Shown here one piece after another: positions 16,748 through 24,608 of a DNA stretch of 64,000 bases. This DNA is from Halobacteriovorax sp. GB3 (GTDB taxonomy: Bacteria; Bdellovibrionota; Bacteriovoracia; Bacteriovoracales; Bacteriovoracaceae): contig NZ_JAQSLN010000005.1 in NCBI RefSeq assembly GCF_028649655.1, forward strand, positions 1,409-65,408. Direction: 5' to 3'. A program made the position numbers and the translations under genes. The notes below the pieces were generated by a model. It searched no databases. It was not told the DNA's origin and saw only the letters and a program-made list of their open reading frames with translations. Position 1 is the first letter of the stretch. Each line of letters opens with the position of its first letter.

Positions 16748-17530
16748 CTAAAGTGGTGCAGAAATACCACCGTCTTTTCTTACTCTCCAAAAGTGAACCG
16801 CAATAAGCGTTCCAACAACTAGAGGGATGAAAACACAGTGAAGGATATAGAATCTTAGTAGCGCTGGCTCTCCAACGAAACGTCCTGCTAGAAGCTGGAA
16901 ACGAACGTCGTTTTTATCAGATACAAGAACGAAGTCCCCAATCTGAGCAAGAGCAGCACCTGGACCACCGTGTCCTAAGAACGGAGTAGCCTTAGCCATG
17001 TTTGAACCAACGGCAATCGCCCAGATCGCTAGCTGATCCCATGGAAGAAGGTAACCAGTAAATGAAAGTAAAAGTGTAAGAACGAGAAGGATTACACCAA
17101 CACCCCAGTTGAATTCACGAGGTGGTTTATAAGAACCAGTCATGAATACACGGAACATGTGTAGCCACACGGTAATAACCATGGCGTGGGCACCCCATCT
17201 GTGAATCTCACGCATAATCCCCAAAGGCACGTGCTCTTTAAGGGCAATGATATCGTTATAAGCATACTCTGCTGTAGGTCTGTAATAGAACATTAACAGA
17301 AGCCCAGTAACAGTAAGAGCTAGGAAGATAAAGAAAGTTAGTCCCCCCATACACCAAGTATATCCAAGCTGAACACCAGACTTTTTCAGCTTAATTGGGT
17401 GTAAGTGAAGAAAAACGTTTCCAGCAATAACAGATGCTCTGTTACGCGCGTTATTAGGTGGCCCGTGTCTGAAGATCGACTTCCAAACCTGGGTCTCACG
17501 AACTTTGTCAGCAAAACCTTTTCCAGACAT
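16748..17530 (-). CDS. Cytochrome b, N-terminal half (b6-like)
   Basis: A 260-residue protein with four core helices binding two b haems. The haem histidines are seen in REIHRWGAHAMVITVWLHMFRVF and in ILHCVFIPLVVGTLIAVHFWRV. The charged C-terminal RVRKDGG segment is typical of b6 proteins. It lies between Rieske and the C-terminal half of cytochrome b in one minus-strand operon. Together these make the membrane core of a quinol:cytochrome c oxidoreductase. Confidence 0.92.
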   Translation of the reverse strand: MSGKGFADKVRETQVWKSIFRHGPPNNARNRASVIAGNVFLHLHPIKLKKSGVQLGYTWCMGGLTFFIFLALTVTGLLLMFYYRPTAEYAYNDIIALKEHVPLGIMREIHRWGAHAMVITVWLHMFRVFMTGSYKPPREFNWGVGVILLVLTLLLSFTGYLLPWDQLAIWAIAVGSNMAKATPFLGHGGPGAALAQIGDFVLVSDKNDVRFQLLAGRFVGEPALLRFYILHCVFIPLVVGTLIAVHFWRVRKDGGISAPL

Positions 17531-17571
17531 TTCTCTTTTCCTCTATATAAAATATTAAAAATTAATAATTA

Positions 17572-18075
17572 TTAAACTGCTAAATACGAATCAGGGTGAT
17601 CCCACTGACCTTTCTCATAACGGTAGATCTTAGTCTTATCAACTTTGATCTTACCTTCAGGTGTAAGAGCGATCTTATACCTTTCAAGTGGTCTTGGAGC
17701 AGGGCCCTCAAAGTTAATACCGTTCATGTAATAACCAGAACCGTGACATGGACACTTGAACTTTAATTCCGCCGGTAGCCAGTTTGGAACACAACCTAGG
17801 TGAGTACAAATGTTTGATAGAGCAACAAGCTTACCTTCTTGTCTAACCATCCATACACCAAAACCATTCTTCCAACGCTCATCTACACCCTCTTCGTACT
17901 CCGAAGGGAATCCCGCGATAAAGTCCATTTCTGGTTCAAAATTAACGTTTGGATAAGTGTATCTAAACACCAAACTTCCAAGCCCTGCTAATGCAGCAGT
18001 GAAAGCAACCCATCCTACAGTGACAAAGCTAAAGAACTCTCTTCTGTTCAATTGCTGTCTAGTCTCTTCTGCCAT
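17572..18075 (-). CDS. Rieske iron-sulfur protein
   Basis: A 167-residue protein with an N-terminal RREFF segment followed by one membrane span (about residues 17-38), resembling a Tat-exported, membrane-anchored Rieske protein. The [2Fe-2S] ligands are in CTHLGC and CPCHGSGY, with the PAPRPLERY loop of the family. It takes electrons from quinol at the cytochrome b quinol site and passes them to the c-type cytochrome. It is the first gene of the bc core, preceded by a terminator for the HEAT-repeat gene. Confidence 0.95.
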   Translation of the reverse strand: MAEETRQQLNRREFFSFVTVGWVAFTAALAGLGSLVFRYTYPNVNFEPEMDFIAGFPSEYEEGVDERWKNGFGVWMVRQEGKLVALSNICTHLGCVPNWLPAELKFKCPCHGSGYYMNGINFEGPAPRPLERYKIALTPEGKIKVDKTKIYRYEKGQWDHPDSYLAV

Positions 18076-18111
18076 GGCCTTTAACCTCTTTTACGTAAAC
18101 CACAAAACTAT

Positions 18112-18139
18112 AAAAAAGCTGAACACTCAAGGTGCTCAA
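18112..18139 (-). terminator. Intrinsic terminator after HEAT-repeat gene
   Basis: On the minus strand GAGCAC pairs with GTGTTC across the loop CTTGA (18121-18137), followed by AGC and seven T. It lies between the HEAT-repeat gene and the Rieske gene, so the bc operon probably has its own promoter in the short space after it or depends on read-through. Confidence 0.7.
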
Positions 18140-18191
18140 CTTCGTTAAATAATTAAAAAAATATCTATAGCCAGATTATTCAATGAGTCTA

Positions 18192-19067
18192 TCACTTTTT
18201 CAACTGTTTTAAAACTTCCTTGGCCTTAGATACAACCTTTACATCCTTGTCGTTTGTAGAAATTTCCTGAATTAAATCCAAAGGAGCTTTCCACTCAGAC
18301 TTACTAACCGCGTTAAGTATATTCAGTTTTAAAGCTGCAATTTGCTCTACACTAAATAATGGCGATTTATTCTTATCCTGACTAGGAGTAAATTCTAGTG
18401 ATAAAATCTCTTTAATAACTGGTAATGCATTTTCATTTTTAAAGTAAACTAATGATGTTCCGGCAGCAAAGCGAACACCGCGACCATCGTCTGACAACAG
18501 TCCTTGAAGCTTTGGCTCAGCTTCTGCAACACGGTGCGTCCCAAGGGCTAAAATAGCCGCTTGCTTGATTCCATGATCTTCTGCTTCAAGAAAATTTAGA
18601 ACATCTGTCCAATCAACTGTGACACCCTGTGGTATATTTCCAAGGGCCACAACAGCGTGAAACTGAACATTCTTGTCTGTATCTTTTACCGCAGTCTGTA
18701 AAAGTTCCAACGCAAGAGGATTTCTAAGAGCTCCAAGAGCGACTACAACAAAATCTCTTGTTCTAGAGTCAACTGTATTCTTATATACATGAGAAAGGTT
18801 CTCAACTAACCAAGGGATATCTTCCTCTGGAATCTTATTACTTGCAATTAATTTAGATAGTTCTAGTGCTGATACCCACTTATTCCCAAATTGCTTTGAC
18901 TGCATTTCGCGAACGAGGTCTTTATATGATTGATCAGTAGAGAGCATTTTCGTAACACCGAAAATAACGAGTGCACCTACTAATACGATTGCGATTGGAA
19001 CAACAAGACTTCCCACGAAAGGATTCTCGAGCATTTTTTTATCAACTGGATTATTGTTTTTGGCCAT
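18192..19067 (-). CDS. Membrane-anchored HEAT-repeat protein
   Basis: A 291-residue protein with one N-terminal span (about residues 21-41, VVPIAIVLVGALVIFGV) and then helical HEAT-like repeats, for example DKNVQFHAVVALGNIPQG, HGIKQAAILALG and GRGVRFAAGTSLVYF. I place the start at the ATG at 19067; an in-frame TTG at 19088 is the alternative. The repeats would lie in the periplasm and probably bind a protein partner. It lies upstream of the Rieske gene in the same direction, suggesting a scaffold for the bc complex, but this is inference from position only. Confidence 0.7.
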   Translation of the reverse strand: MAKNNNPVDKKMLENPFVGSLVVPIAIVLVGALVIFGVTKMLSTDQSYKDLVREMQSKQFGNKWVSALELSKLIASNKIPEEDIPWLVENLSHVYKNTVDSRTRDFVVVALGALRNPLALELLQTAVKDTDKNVQFHAVVALGNIPQGVTVDWTDVLNFLEAEDHGIKQAAILALGTHRVAEAEPKLQGLLSDDGRGVRFAAGTSLVYFKNENALPVIKEILSLEFTPSQDKNKSPLFSVEQIAALKLNILNAVSKSEWKAPLDLIQEISTNDKDVKVVSKAKEVLKQLKK

Positions 19068-19212
19068 AAACGTCTCAACGCTTTTCAAATTTAAGGATCT
19101 GTTCTATAGAATGTGGTGTCAGATTTAACAAATCTACATAACTATGACAATCAGATTCATGTCATATAACGTTTGAATATATTAATCTTATTATTTTAAA
19201 TAAAGAGTAGTT

Positions 19213-19758
19213 ATGGCCTATTTACTTCGCTCGCTAATTTTACTGATGGTTCTCGCTGTATTGCTAACAGCATCATTGGCCCATGGATACATTACGATGG
19301 AATTCAGCCACATCCAAATTGCAATTCCAACATTCCTTTATACTATTTTTGCTCAAGCATTTGTCATGTTCTACTTCATTGGAGTCTCAAGACTCGTGAA
19401 CAACATTCAAATGATTCTCAAATCTGAAAACAATCTACCGGAGCTATTTGAGAATCCACCTGAAGATCTGACTCCATACGTTAAAAAAGTAGATCGCTTT
19501 GTACACGAAGCAGATCTCGCAAAGAGACAAACAATCCCTTGGACAATGCTCATGCTAATTTTGGGAATGATTGCTTTCTTACTTGGTGGAGCACACGATA
19601 CCAACATGGTCGAAAAGACAACTCACTCAGGTGTTGTTTACGGCTTTCTTGCAGCAATGCTTATTGGTTTCTTCAGACAATGGTGGTTCCTTGGAAAGGC
19701 CCACCTACTTCTTAGAAAAGTTAAAACTCTATTCGATATACCAGATGGTCAAATGTAG
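19213..19758 (+). CDS. Four-span membrane protein of unknown function
   Basis: A 181-residue protein with predicted spans at about residues 5-24, 38-60, 107-126 and 139-158. A charged cytoplasmic-looking loop (LKSENNLPELFENPPEDL) separates the pairs. It is divergently transcribed from the HEAT/bc operon and shares a stop-codon-spanning terminator with the convergent gene. Histidines near helix ends (AHGYI, FSHIQI, GGAHDTN) could bind haem or metal, and the respiratory neighbourhood fits, but no family was recognised. Confidence 0.6.
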   Translation: MAYLLRSLILLMVLAVLLTASLAHGYITMEFSHIQIAIPTFLYTIFAQAFVMFYFIGVSRLVNNIQMILKSENNLPELFENPPEDLTPYVKKVDRFVHEADLAKRQTIPWTMLMLILGMIAFLLGGAHDTNMVEKTTHSGVVYGFLAAMLIGFFRQWWFLGKAHLLLRKVKTLFDIPDGQM

Positions 19759-19784
19759 TCCCTAACGGGGCTACATGCTTTTTA
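19753..19784. terminator. Bidirectional terminator containing both stop codons
   Basis: ATGTAGTCCC (19753-19762) pairs with GGGGCTACAT (19767-19776) around loop TAAC, with T-rich sequence after it on the plus strand. The plus-strand TAG stop at 19756-19758 and the minus-strand TAG at 19771-19773 both lie inside the stem, so the two convergent genes share it. Confidence 0.75.
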
Positions 19785-21084
19785 CCCAAATAAAGACTTT
19801 GTTTTTTCCTGGTGGATTTCTTCGAGTTCTCGTTCTCGACTCATAAATAACAGCGGCATCAACTTCTTCAACTTCTGCCATAAATTCTTTTAGATAAGTT
19901 CTCGGAACATATAAGTTATAATAAAAACCACCCGGAACTGCGATTCCAGGTTTTACGTTATCAACTTGTTTCACGTCATATTTATCAATAAGCTTAGATA
20001 ATCCATTTTTAGCTGTAGTCGCGTCTGAACTTCTCATGAGGATTCGATATACTTTTGTATTTCCGTATCGACTATCTCGATAACCTCTTTTCTTAACTTC
20101 TTCGTAATCGGATTGCTCAAGGTCAGCAGTATCAATATCTTTAGGCAGAGAATCCCAAGAAGTTAGTACAACTTCAGATTCAACCTCGGTACGTTCCACA
20201 TCATCAAGAGTCTCACCTAATTGATTCTCAAACTCTGCTACGTTTTCAATATCTGAGATATCAAGTTTGAAATTGCTATCGACTTTAAGATCATCAACGC
20301 TTTTAAATGAGAGAGTTTTATCGAGCCATTTGAATTGTGGTTCATACACACTGATCTTATCGGCGAGATAATCTTCATACCAATTATTAATTGCTGTCAC
20401 GGCCCAAACAGCAAGGAGACAAAAAAGAATTAAAGCAATCGCTTCTTTTACTATTTTAAGTTTTCCAATAAGGCGATCTTTACTTTCAATCTTTTTTAAA
20501 CCTTTATCACCGTGAGAGAAATCTTTTTTCAGTCTAGCAACAAAGTTTGACCAATCTTCATATAAAGTCACTTCAAGAGAAGGCATAATTTCTTCAACAT
20601 ATGATCCAACATCAAACGTTTCAAAATGAATGGCCTCTTGAATATCTGCGAAAGTCAAAGAAAGGTTGTGGCTTCCAAGGTTTCCAATTTGAAAGACTTC
20701 ACTGAAGTACTCTTCTTTATGAGGAGCAATATCAACGAAGTAGTTCCTTAAAATAACTCCAACAACAGAAGGGGCCATCTTAGATTGCTTAGAGAGCTCT
20801 AAGATGGTCAGCTTCTTTTCTACAAAACAAAAACAAATAAATTTTTCTTTTAACCAGTTAAACCAAGAAATGAGTGGTCCAACTTTAAGGATGGAACACG
20901 AGTAATTAAATCTCTCAATGATCTCACTAATCGTCATATCTCCGGCAAAGAACGTTTGCCAGAATTCTTCAAATTGCGATTTAAAACGACCCTGCCAAGT
21001 AACGCTTTCAAGGTTCAATTTGATCCATTGGCGAAACTCTTCAAAGTCACTTTCATTTAATTTTATTACACTCGCGTTTTCCAT
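19771..21084 (-). CDS. Hypothetical protein with one central membrane span
   Basis: A 437-residue protein. Residues 1 to about 205 are helical and soluble, probably cytoplasmic. One span lies near 214-231 (AIALILFCLLAVWAVTAI). The remainder, about 200 residues, would be periplasmic, acidic at first and ending in a compact domain with GGFYYNLYVPRTYLKEF and a basic TRTRRNPPGK tail. The C-terminal part looks like a sporulation-like or anti-sigma-type periplasmic domain, but I do not recognise it. The layout (cytoplasmic helical domain, span, sensor domain) would suit a transmembrane regulator. Confidence 0.55.
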   Translation of the reverse strand: MENASVIKLNESDFEEFRQWIKLNLESVTWQGRFKSQFEEFWQTFFAGDMTISEIIERFNYSCSILKVGPLISWFNWLKEKFICFCFVEKKLTILELSKQSKMAPSVVGVILRNYFVDIAPHKEEYFSEVFQIGNLGSHNLSLTFADIQEAIHFETFDVGSYVEEIMPSLEVTLYEDWSNFVARLKKDFSHGDKGLKKIESKDRLIGKLKIVKEAIALILFCLLAVWAVTAINNWYEDYLADKISVYEPQFKWLDKTLSFKSVDDLKVDSNFKLDISDIENVAEFENQLGETLDDVERTEVESEVVLTSWDSLPKDIDTADLEQSDYEEVKKRGYRDSRYGNTKVYRILMRSSDATTAKNGLSKLIDKYDVKQVDNVKPGIAVPGGFYYNLYVPRTYLKEFMAEVEEVDAAVIYESRTRTRRNPPGKNKVFIWVKSM

Positions 21085-21093
21085 CCGAACATT

Positions 21094-22275
21094 CTAGCAA
21101 CTTTTTAACAAGAGCGCTATTCCCTGACCTCCGCCAATACAGGCAGATGCGATTCCCATTTTCACATCATAATGCTTCATCTGACGCGCCAATGTAGTAG
21201 TGATTCGAGTTCCGGTTGCTGCGAGGGGGTGACCAATTGCAACAGAACCTCCCCATACATTTAACTTTTCCATCGGAAGCGAAAGGTCTTTAACACAGGC
21301 CAAGGCCTGGGCAGCGAAGGCCTCATTAATTTCAAAAAGATCAATTGAGTTTAGAGAAAGTTTATTTCTTTCAAGCAATTCTGTAATTGCAGGAGAAGGT
21401 CCAATTCCCATAATTGAAGGATCTACCCCAATGACATGACCATCAACAATTTCTGCAATTGGAGTGATTCCCTCTTTCTCACAAAATTCTTCGGAAGCAA
21501 CGAGAACAACGGCAGCGCCATCGACAATTCCAGATGCAGATCCAGGAGTCACAACACCTTCTTTATCAAATGAAGGTCTAAGTGTTGTCATCTGTTCTAG
21601 CGACACGTCAGTTCTTATATGTTCATCTTTTTCACAAGAACCTCTTTTAAGCTCTATCTTACAAAGCTCCCCTTGTAATAGATTATCCTCGTAAGCTTTC
21701 GTGGCCTTTAAGTGCGACTGGTAAGAGAACTCATCACTTTGATCACGAGTTACCTCAAGCTTCTTTGCTAGATTTTCAGCTGTGATTCCCATAGGTGTAT
21801 TTGAGAATTTATCCGTTAAGGCATCCAAAAGCATGTCCACAGATTTTAATCCTCCATACTTTGTGCCAAAGCGCCCACCAAAAGTTAAATGAGGTGTCAT
21901 TGACATATTTTCAGTTCCACCAGCAAGAACACAATTCGCTTCATCTAACTTTATGAGACGAGTTGCATCGAGAATAGACTGAATACCTGATCCACAAAGT
22001 CTATTGACCACCATTCCAGGAGTTTTTTCAACACAACCTAACTTAAGTGCGAGGTGGCGCCCACCATACATAGTATCTGTTGAGGATGTGATTACATTTC
22101 CAAGAATTACTTGATCAATTTTATCGGCCATCACTCCTGTTTCCTCAAGAAGTGACTTACCTGCATAAACAGCTAAATCTACTGGAGTAATATCCTTTAA
22201 AGACCCCCCAAACTTTCCAAATGGCGTTCTTTTACCAGCAATAAGAAAGACTCTTTTCCCTTTATTTAAGGACAT
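21094..22275 (-). CDS. Acetyl-CoA acetyltransferase (thiolase)
   Basis: A 393-residue thiolase-fold enzyme. The acyl-carrying Cys94 is in NRLCGSGIQS, the conserved NEAFAAQAL loop is present, the catalytic His is in GGSVAIGHPLAATG, and the second Cys is in ASACIGGGQG. The length is that of biosynthetic and degradative thiolases, which cannot be separated by motif alone. It would condense two acetyl-CoA or cleave 3-ketoacyl-CoA. It stands just downstream of a divergent promoter region and is not in a visible beta-oxidation operon. Confidence 0.92.
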   Translation of the reverse strand: MSLNKGKRVFLIAGKRTPFGKFGGSLKDITPVDLAVYAGKSLLEETGVMADKIDQVILGNVITSSTDTMYGGRHLALKLGCVEKTPGMVVNRLCGSGIQSILDATRLIKLDEANCVLAGGTENMSMTPHLTFGGRFGTKYGGLKSVDMLLDALTDKFSNTPMGITAENLAKKLEVTRDQSDEFSYQSHLKATKAYEDNLLQGELCKIELKRGSCEKDEHIRTDVSLEQMTTLRPSFDKEGVVTPGSASGIVDGAAVVLVASEEFCEKEGITPIAEIVDGHVIGVDPSIMGIGPSPAITELLERNKLSLNSIDLFEINEAFAAQALACVKDLSLPMEKLNVWGGSVAIGHPLAATGTRITTTLARQMKHYDVKMGIASACIGGGQGIALLLKSC

Positions 22276-22361
22276 ATTTTCCTCCCTTGAGATATGTCGA
22301 TTGAGTTACATAGAATATATTAAGGCGCATCTGTGGCGCATGCAAACTTTTGGATAAAACT

Positions 22362-22781
22362 ATGTCGGATATCGCACAATTAAGAGCTCAAAGATTTAAA
22401 GAAAGCGAAACAAAGCGCTTCGGTCTAGAACTACGCAAAATGCGAAAAGATCATGAGCAGCAATTTAATCTAGAAGTTAAAAAGCATGACAAACAAATCA
22501 CTCGTCTAAAAAAAGACTTCTCTACTGAAGTTAACTCACTTGAAAATGAACTCGAGCAAAAGCTTGTAACAATTCGTGAAAAGCAAAAAGATACAGTCAC
22601 TTCTGAAAGAAAAAGACTTCAAGAAGAGATTGATAATCTCAAACTTGCTCATCAAGACAGAGTCGCTGAACTTCAAGAAAGTCAGGACAATCAAATCAAT
22701 GAAATGATTAGCTCTCACAAAGAAACTCTCGCGAATGCTCAAGAAAAGTATAAGCAAGAGAAAATGAAGTGGGATTCTTAA
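22362..22781 (+). CDS. Coiled-coil protein, FliJ/FliH-like in character
   Basis: A 139-residue, highly charged protein that is coiled coil almost throughout (heptads of Leu/Ile with Lys/Glu). I choose the ATG at 22362 rather than the in-frame TTG at 22350. It lacks membrane spans and cysteines. It precedes the orphan FliG-C-like gene by 34 bases in the same direction. Small charged coiled coils serve flagellar export (FliJ, FliH), but sequence alone cannot assign it; it could equally be a structural filament protein. Confidence 0.6.
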   Translation: MSDIAQLRAQRFKESETKRFGLELRKMRKDHEQQFNLEVKKHDKQITRLKKDFSTEVNSLENELEQKLVTIREKQKDTVTSERKRLQEEIDNLKLAHQDRVAELQESQDNQINEMISSHKETLANAQEKYKQEKMKWDS

Positions 22782-22815
22782 TTAATCACCAAACGATCTT
22801 CGATCAGAGGTTTCT

Positions 22816-23241
22816 ATGGAAAACAACCAAGGTACAATTTTTATCAATGGTAAACAACAAGTAATCGACATGCTCCAGTTTATGACTGAAGAAGAAAGAA
22901 TGGTTCTTGTGAAAAATATTTACAATAGAAATCCGCAATTAGCTAATGAGCTCTTTGAAAAGAGTTTAAAATTTGAAAGTATTGCCAGCTTAACAAATGA
23001 TGATCTTCAAAGATTGCTTGGGTATACAAATGCACAAGTGATGGGAGTTGCTCTTAAAGGAGTTCCCCAAAATCTTCAAAGAAGAGTGCTCTCTTTGGCC
23101 CAAAGAAGCTACGCAGAAGAAGCTTTTAAAGTAATGAATTCAACTTTAAGAAACGAAGCTCGCGATGTGACAAGAGCGCAGGATAGAATCGTTTCGACAC
23201 TGATCAGTCTTTCTAAAAAGAAGGTCATTAAGCTACAATAG
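22816..23241 (+). CDS. Orphan FliG C-terminal-domain-like protein
   Basis: A 141-residue protein whose last ~90 residues resemble the FliG C-terminal torque domain: LTNDDLQRLLGYTNAQV followed by GVALKGVPQNLQRRVL, a helix ending NEARDVTRAQDR, and IVSTLISLSKKK. In FliG the ALKGAS-type turn and the following helices contact the stator. The usual N- and middle domains, which anchor FliG in the rotor, are missing. An AGAGG ribosome-binding site precedes the ATG. It may work in the motor as a regulator, or use the ARM-like fold for another purpose. Confidence 0.65.
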   Translation: MENNQGTIFINGKQQVIDMLQFMTEEERMVLVKNIYNRNPQLANELFEKSLKFESIASLTNDDLQRLLGYTNAQVMGVALKGVPQNLQRRVLSLAQRSYAEEAFKVMNSTLRNEARDVTRAQDRIVSTLISLSKKKVIKLQ

Positions 23242-23264
23242 CTTAAAGACCTTTCTTCTTTTTA
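23217..23264. terminator. Bidirectional terminator between FliG-like and cNMP genes
   Basis: A two-part hairpin: AAGGTC (23221-23226) pairs with GACCTT (23248-23253), and inside it TTAAGCTA pairs with TAGCTTAA around CAA. T-rich sequence follows on both strands. It covers the stop codons of both convergent genes. Confidence 0.8.
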
Positions 23265-23719
23265 TATTCTAGAATTGCTTTTTTAAAATGAACTTCTTCC
23301 TCTGGTTGAAACTCTAAAGACACTCCATCAGAATCATCAAATATTTTATGTGCTCTTAGGACATCCATTGTCGATTCGAGTCTCTCACCCATTGTTTTCA
23401 TCAAGTTTCTAACCCAGTCAGGAAATGATTTCATTGCAGAGTTTAAGTCCTGTCTTTTAATAACAAAAGCCTCTGTATCCTCTGTTGCAATCGCAGTATC
23501 TTTTCTTGATTCATTAGCAAAATATGAATCGAGCCCTACGAAACTCTGCTTAGAAAGCTTCGCGATCACTATCAAGCGATCATCATTTTCTTTTACAAGA
23601 GAGACTGAGCCACTTTTAATAAGATAAACAAAGTGCGACTGCTCTCCTTCAGTATAGAGAACTTGCCCCTTTTTAAAATCAACTGGAGTTGGACCCTCAC
23701 CTGGCCATGAATTGCTCAT
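23243..23719 (-). CDS. Cyclic-nucleotide-binding domain protein without DNA-binding domain
   Basis: A 158-residue protein with a CRP-like beta-roll: FKKGQVLYTEGE, YLIKSGSVSLV and SFVGLDSYF fit the family pattern. It ends in a long charged helix (EFQPEEEVHFKKAILEYKKKK) without a helix-turn-helix. The typical ligand-binding RxA arginine motif is not obvious; DSYFANESRKDTAIA occupies that place. The gene overlaps the end of the Ppx/GppA gene by 23 bases, so the two are probably translated together. It may be a regulatory partner of that phosphatase. Confidence 0.8.
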   Translation of the reverse strand: MSNSWPGEGPTPVDFKKGQVLYTEGEQSHFVYLIKSGSVSLVKENDDRLIVIAKLSKQSFVGLDSYFANESRKDTAIATEDTEAFVIKRQDLNSAMKSFPDWVRNLMKTMGERLESTMDVLRAHKIFDDSDGVSLEFQPEEEVHFKKAILEYKKKKGL

Positions 23720-24605
23720 CTATTTTACCTTTTAAAAGAGTTCCATATCGAAGGCCGTAAGTACAAATCTGTATTTGCTTAACTCCAAGTGCCTCGATAA
23801 AAGATACTGCTGTTTGCTCACCACCTTTCATAACTTTTGCTCTTTTCCCTAAAAATGGAAACTCGCTCAAAAGTTTTTCGGGGGCATATTTCGAATACTT
23901 TTCAATAAATTTCTTAAAATCAGCATTTGAAATTATTGTATCATTAACTTTTTTGGCCTGAAAATCAGATAGGTTTAAATACATCGCACCTATTGATGTC
24001 ATACAACCGGCCACACAAACTAATTTATCTGTTGAAAAGCGATTTTTAATTTCTTCACTCATCAATCCATTAAATTTTTCAAGAAAGATTTCATCTTGAA
24101 TCCATTCTATTGCTCTTGAAGCGCCAATAGGTAAGCTAATTAAGTCAATAATATGGAAAGGCTCTTTTTGAACTTTAATTAACTCTGTTGATGCTCCACC
24201 AATATCCATAATGACAAAGTTTGAGTCATTACAAGATGCTGAGACACCATAAGCAGTATAAAAAGCTTCCCCACTTCCTGAAATTAGTTGAATATTCAAA
24301 CCAAATTTCTCTGCAGCATTTTCGATAAAATCTCGTGAATCTTTCGCCACTCGCGCAGCTTCAGTAGCTGTGACAACGCAATTTTCAGGAGAGATATCAT
24401 GATCTCTAAGGATCTCTTTATACTCTTCCAGTGCTCTATAAGAATCTTCTAACGACTGTTTATCAAAATAGCCTGTTTTATCGATTCCTTTACCCAAAAA
24501 AGTAATTCTTGATTCATCAACAAATTCAACGATTCCTTCTTCGCTTTCCTGTGCAATTAAAAGGAGAATACTATTAGAGCCAATATCAATAGATGCACGT
24601 TTCAT
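23697..24605 (-). CDS. Ppx/GppA family phosphatase
   Basis: A 302-residue actin/ASKHA-fold protein. Phosphate-binding loops are seen in SIDIGSNSILLLIAQ and MDIGGASTELI, with the catalytic Glu region TATEAARVAKDS. The length is that of the short form containing only the Ppx-GppA domain, lacking the HD domain of long exopolyphosphatases. It could hydrolyse polyphosphate or pppGpp. It is encoded between mtnA and the cyclic-nucleotide-binding gene in a tightly spaced minus-strand operon. Confidence 0.88.
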   Translation of the reverse strand: MKRASIDIGSNSILLLIAQESEEGIVEFVDESRITFLGKGIDKTGYFDKQSLEDSYRALEEYKEILRDHDISPENCVVTATEAARVAKDSRDFIENAAEKFGLNIQLISGSGEAFYTAYGVSASCNDSNFVIMDIGGASTELIKVQKEPFHIIDLISLPIGASRAIEWIQDEIFLEKFNGLMSEEIKNRFSTDKLVCVAGCMTSIGAMYLNLSDFQAKKVNDTIISNADFKKFIEKYSKYAPEKLLSEFPFLGKRAKVMKGGEQTAVSFIEALGVKQIQICTYGLRYGTLLKGKIDEQFMAR

Positions 24606-24608
24606 AAT

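Noticed and set aside
23243-23719. CRP/FNR transcription regulator
   Set aside because: No helix-turn-helix follows the beta-roll; the protein ends after a charged helix.
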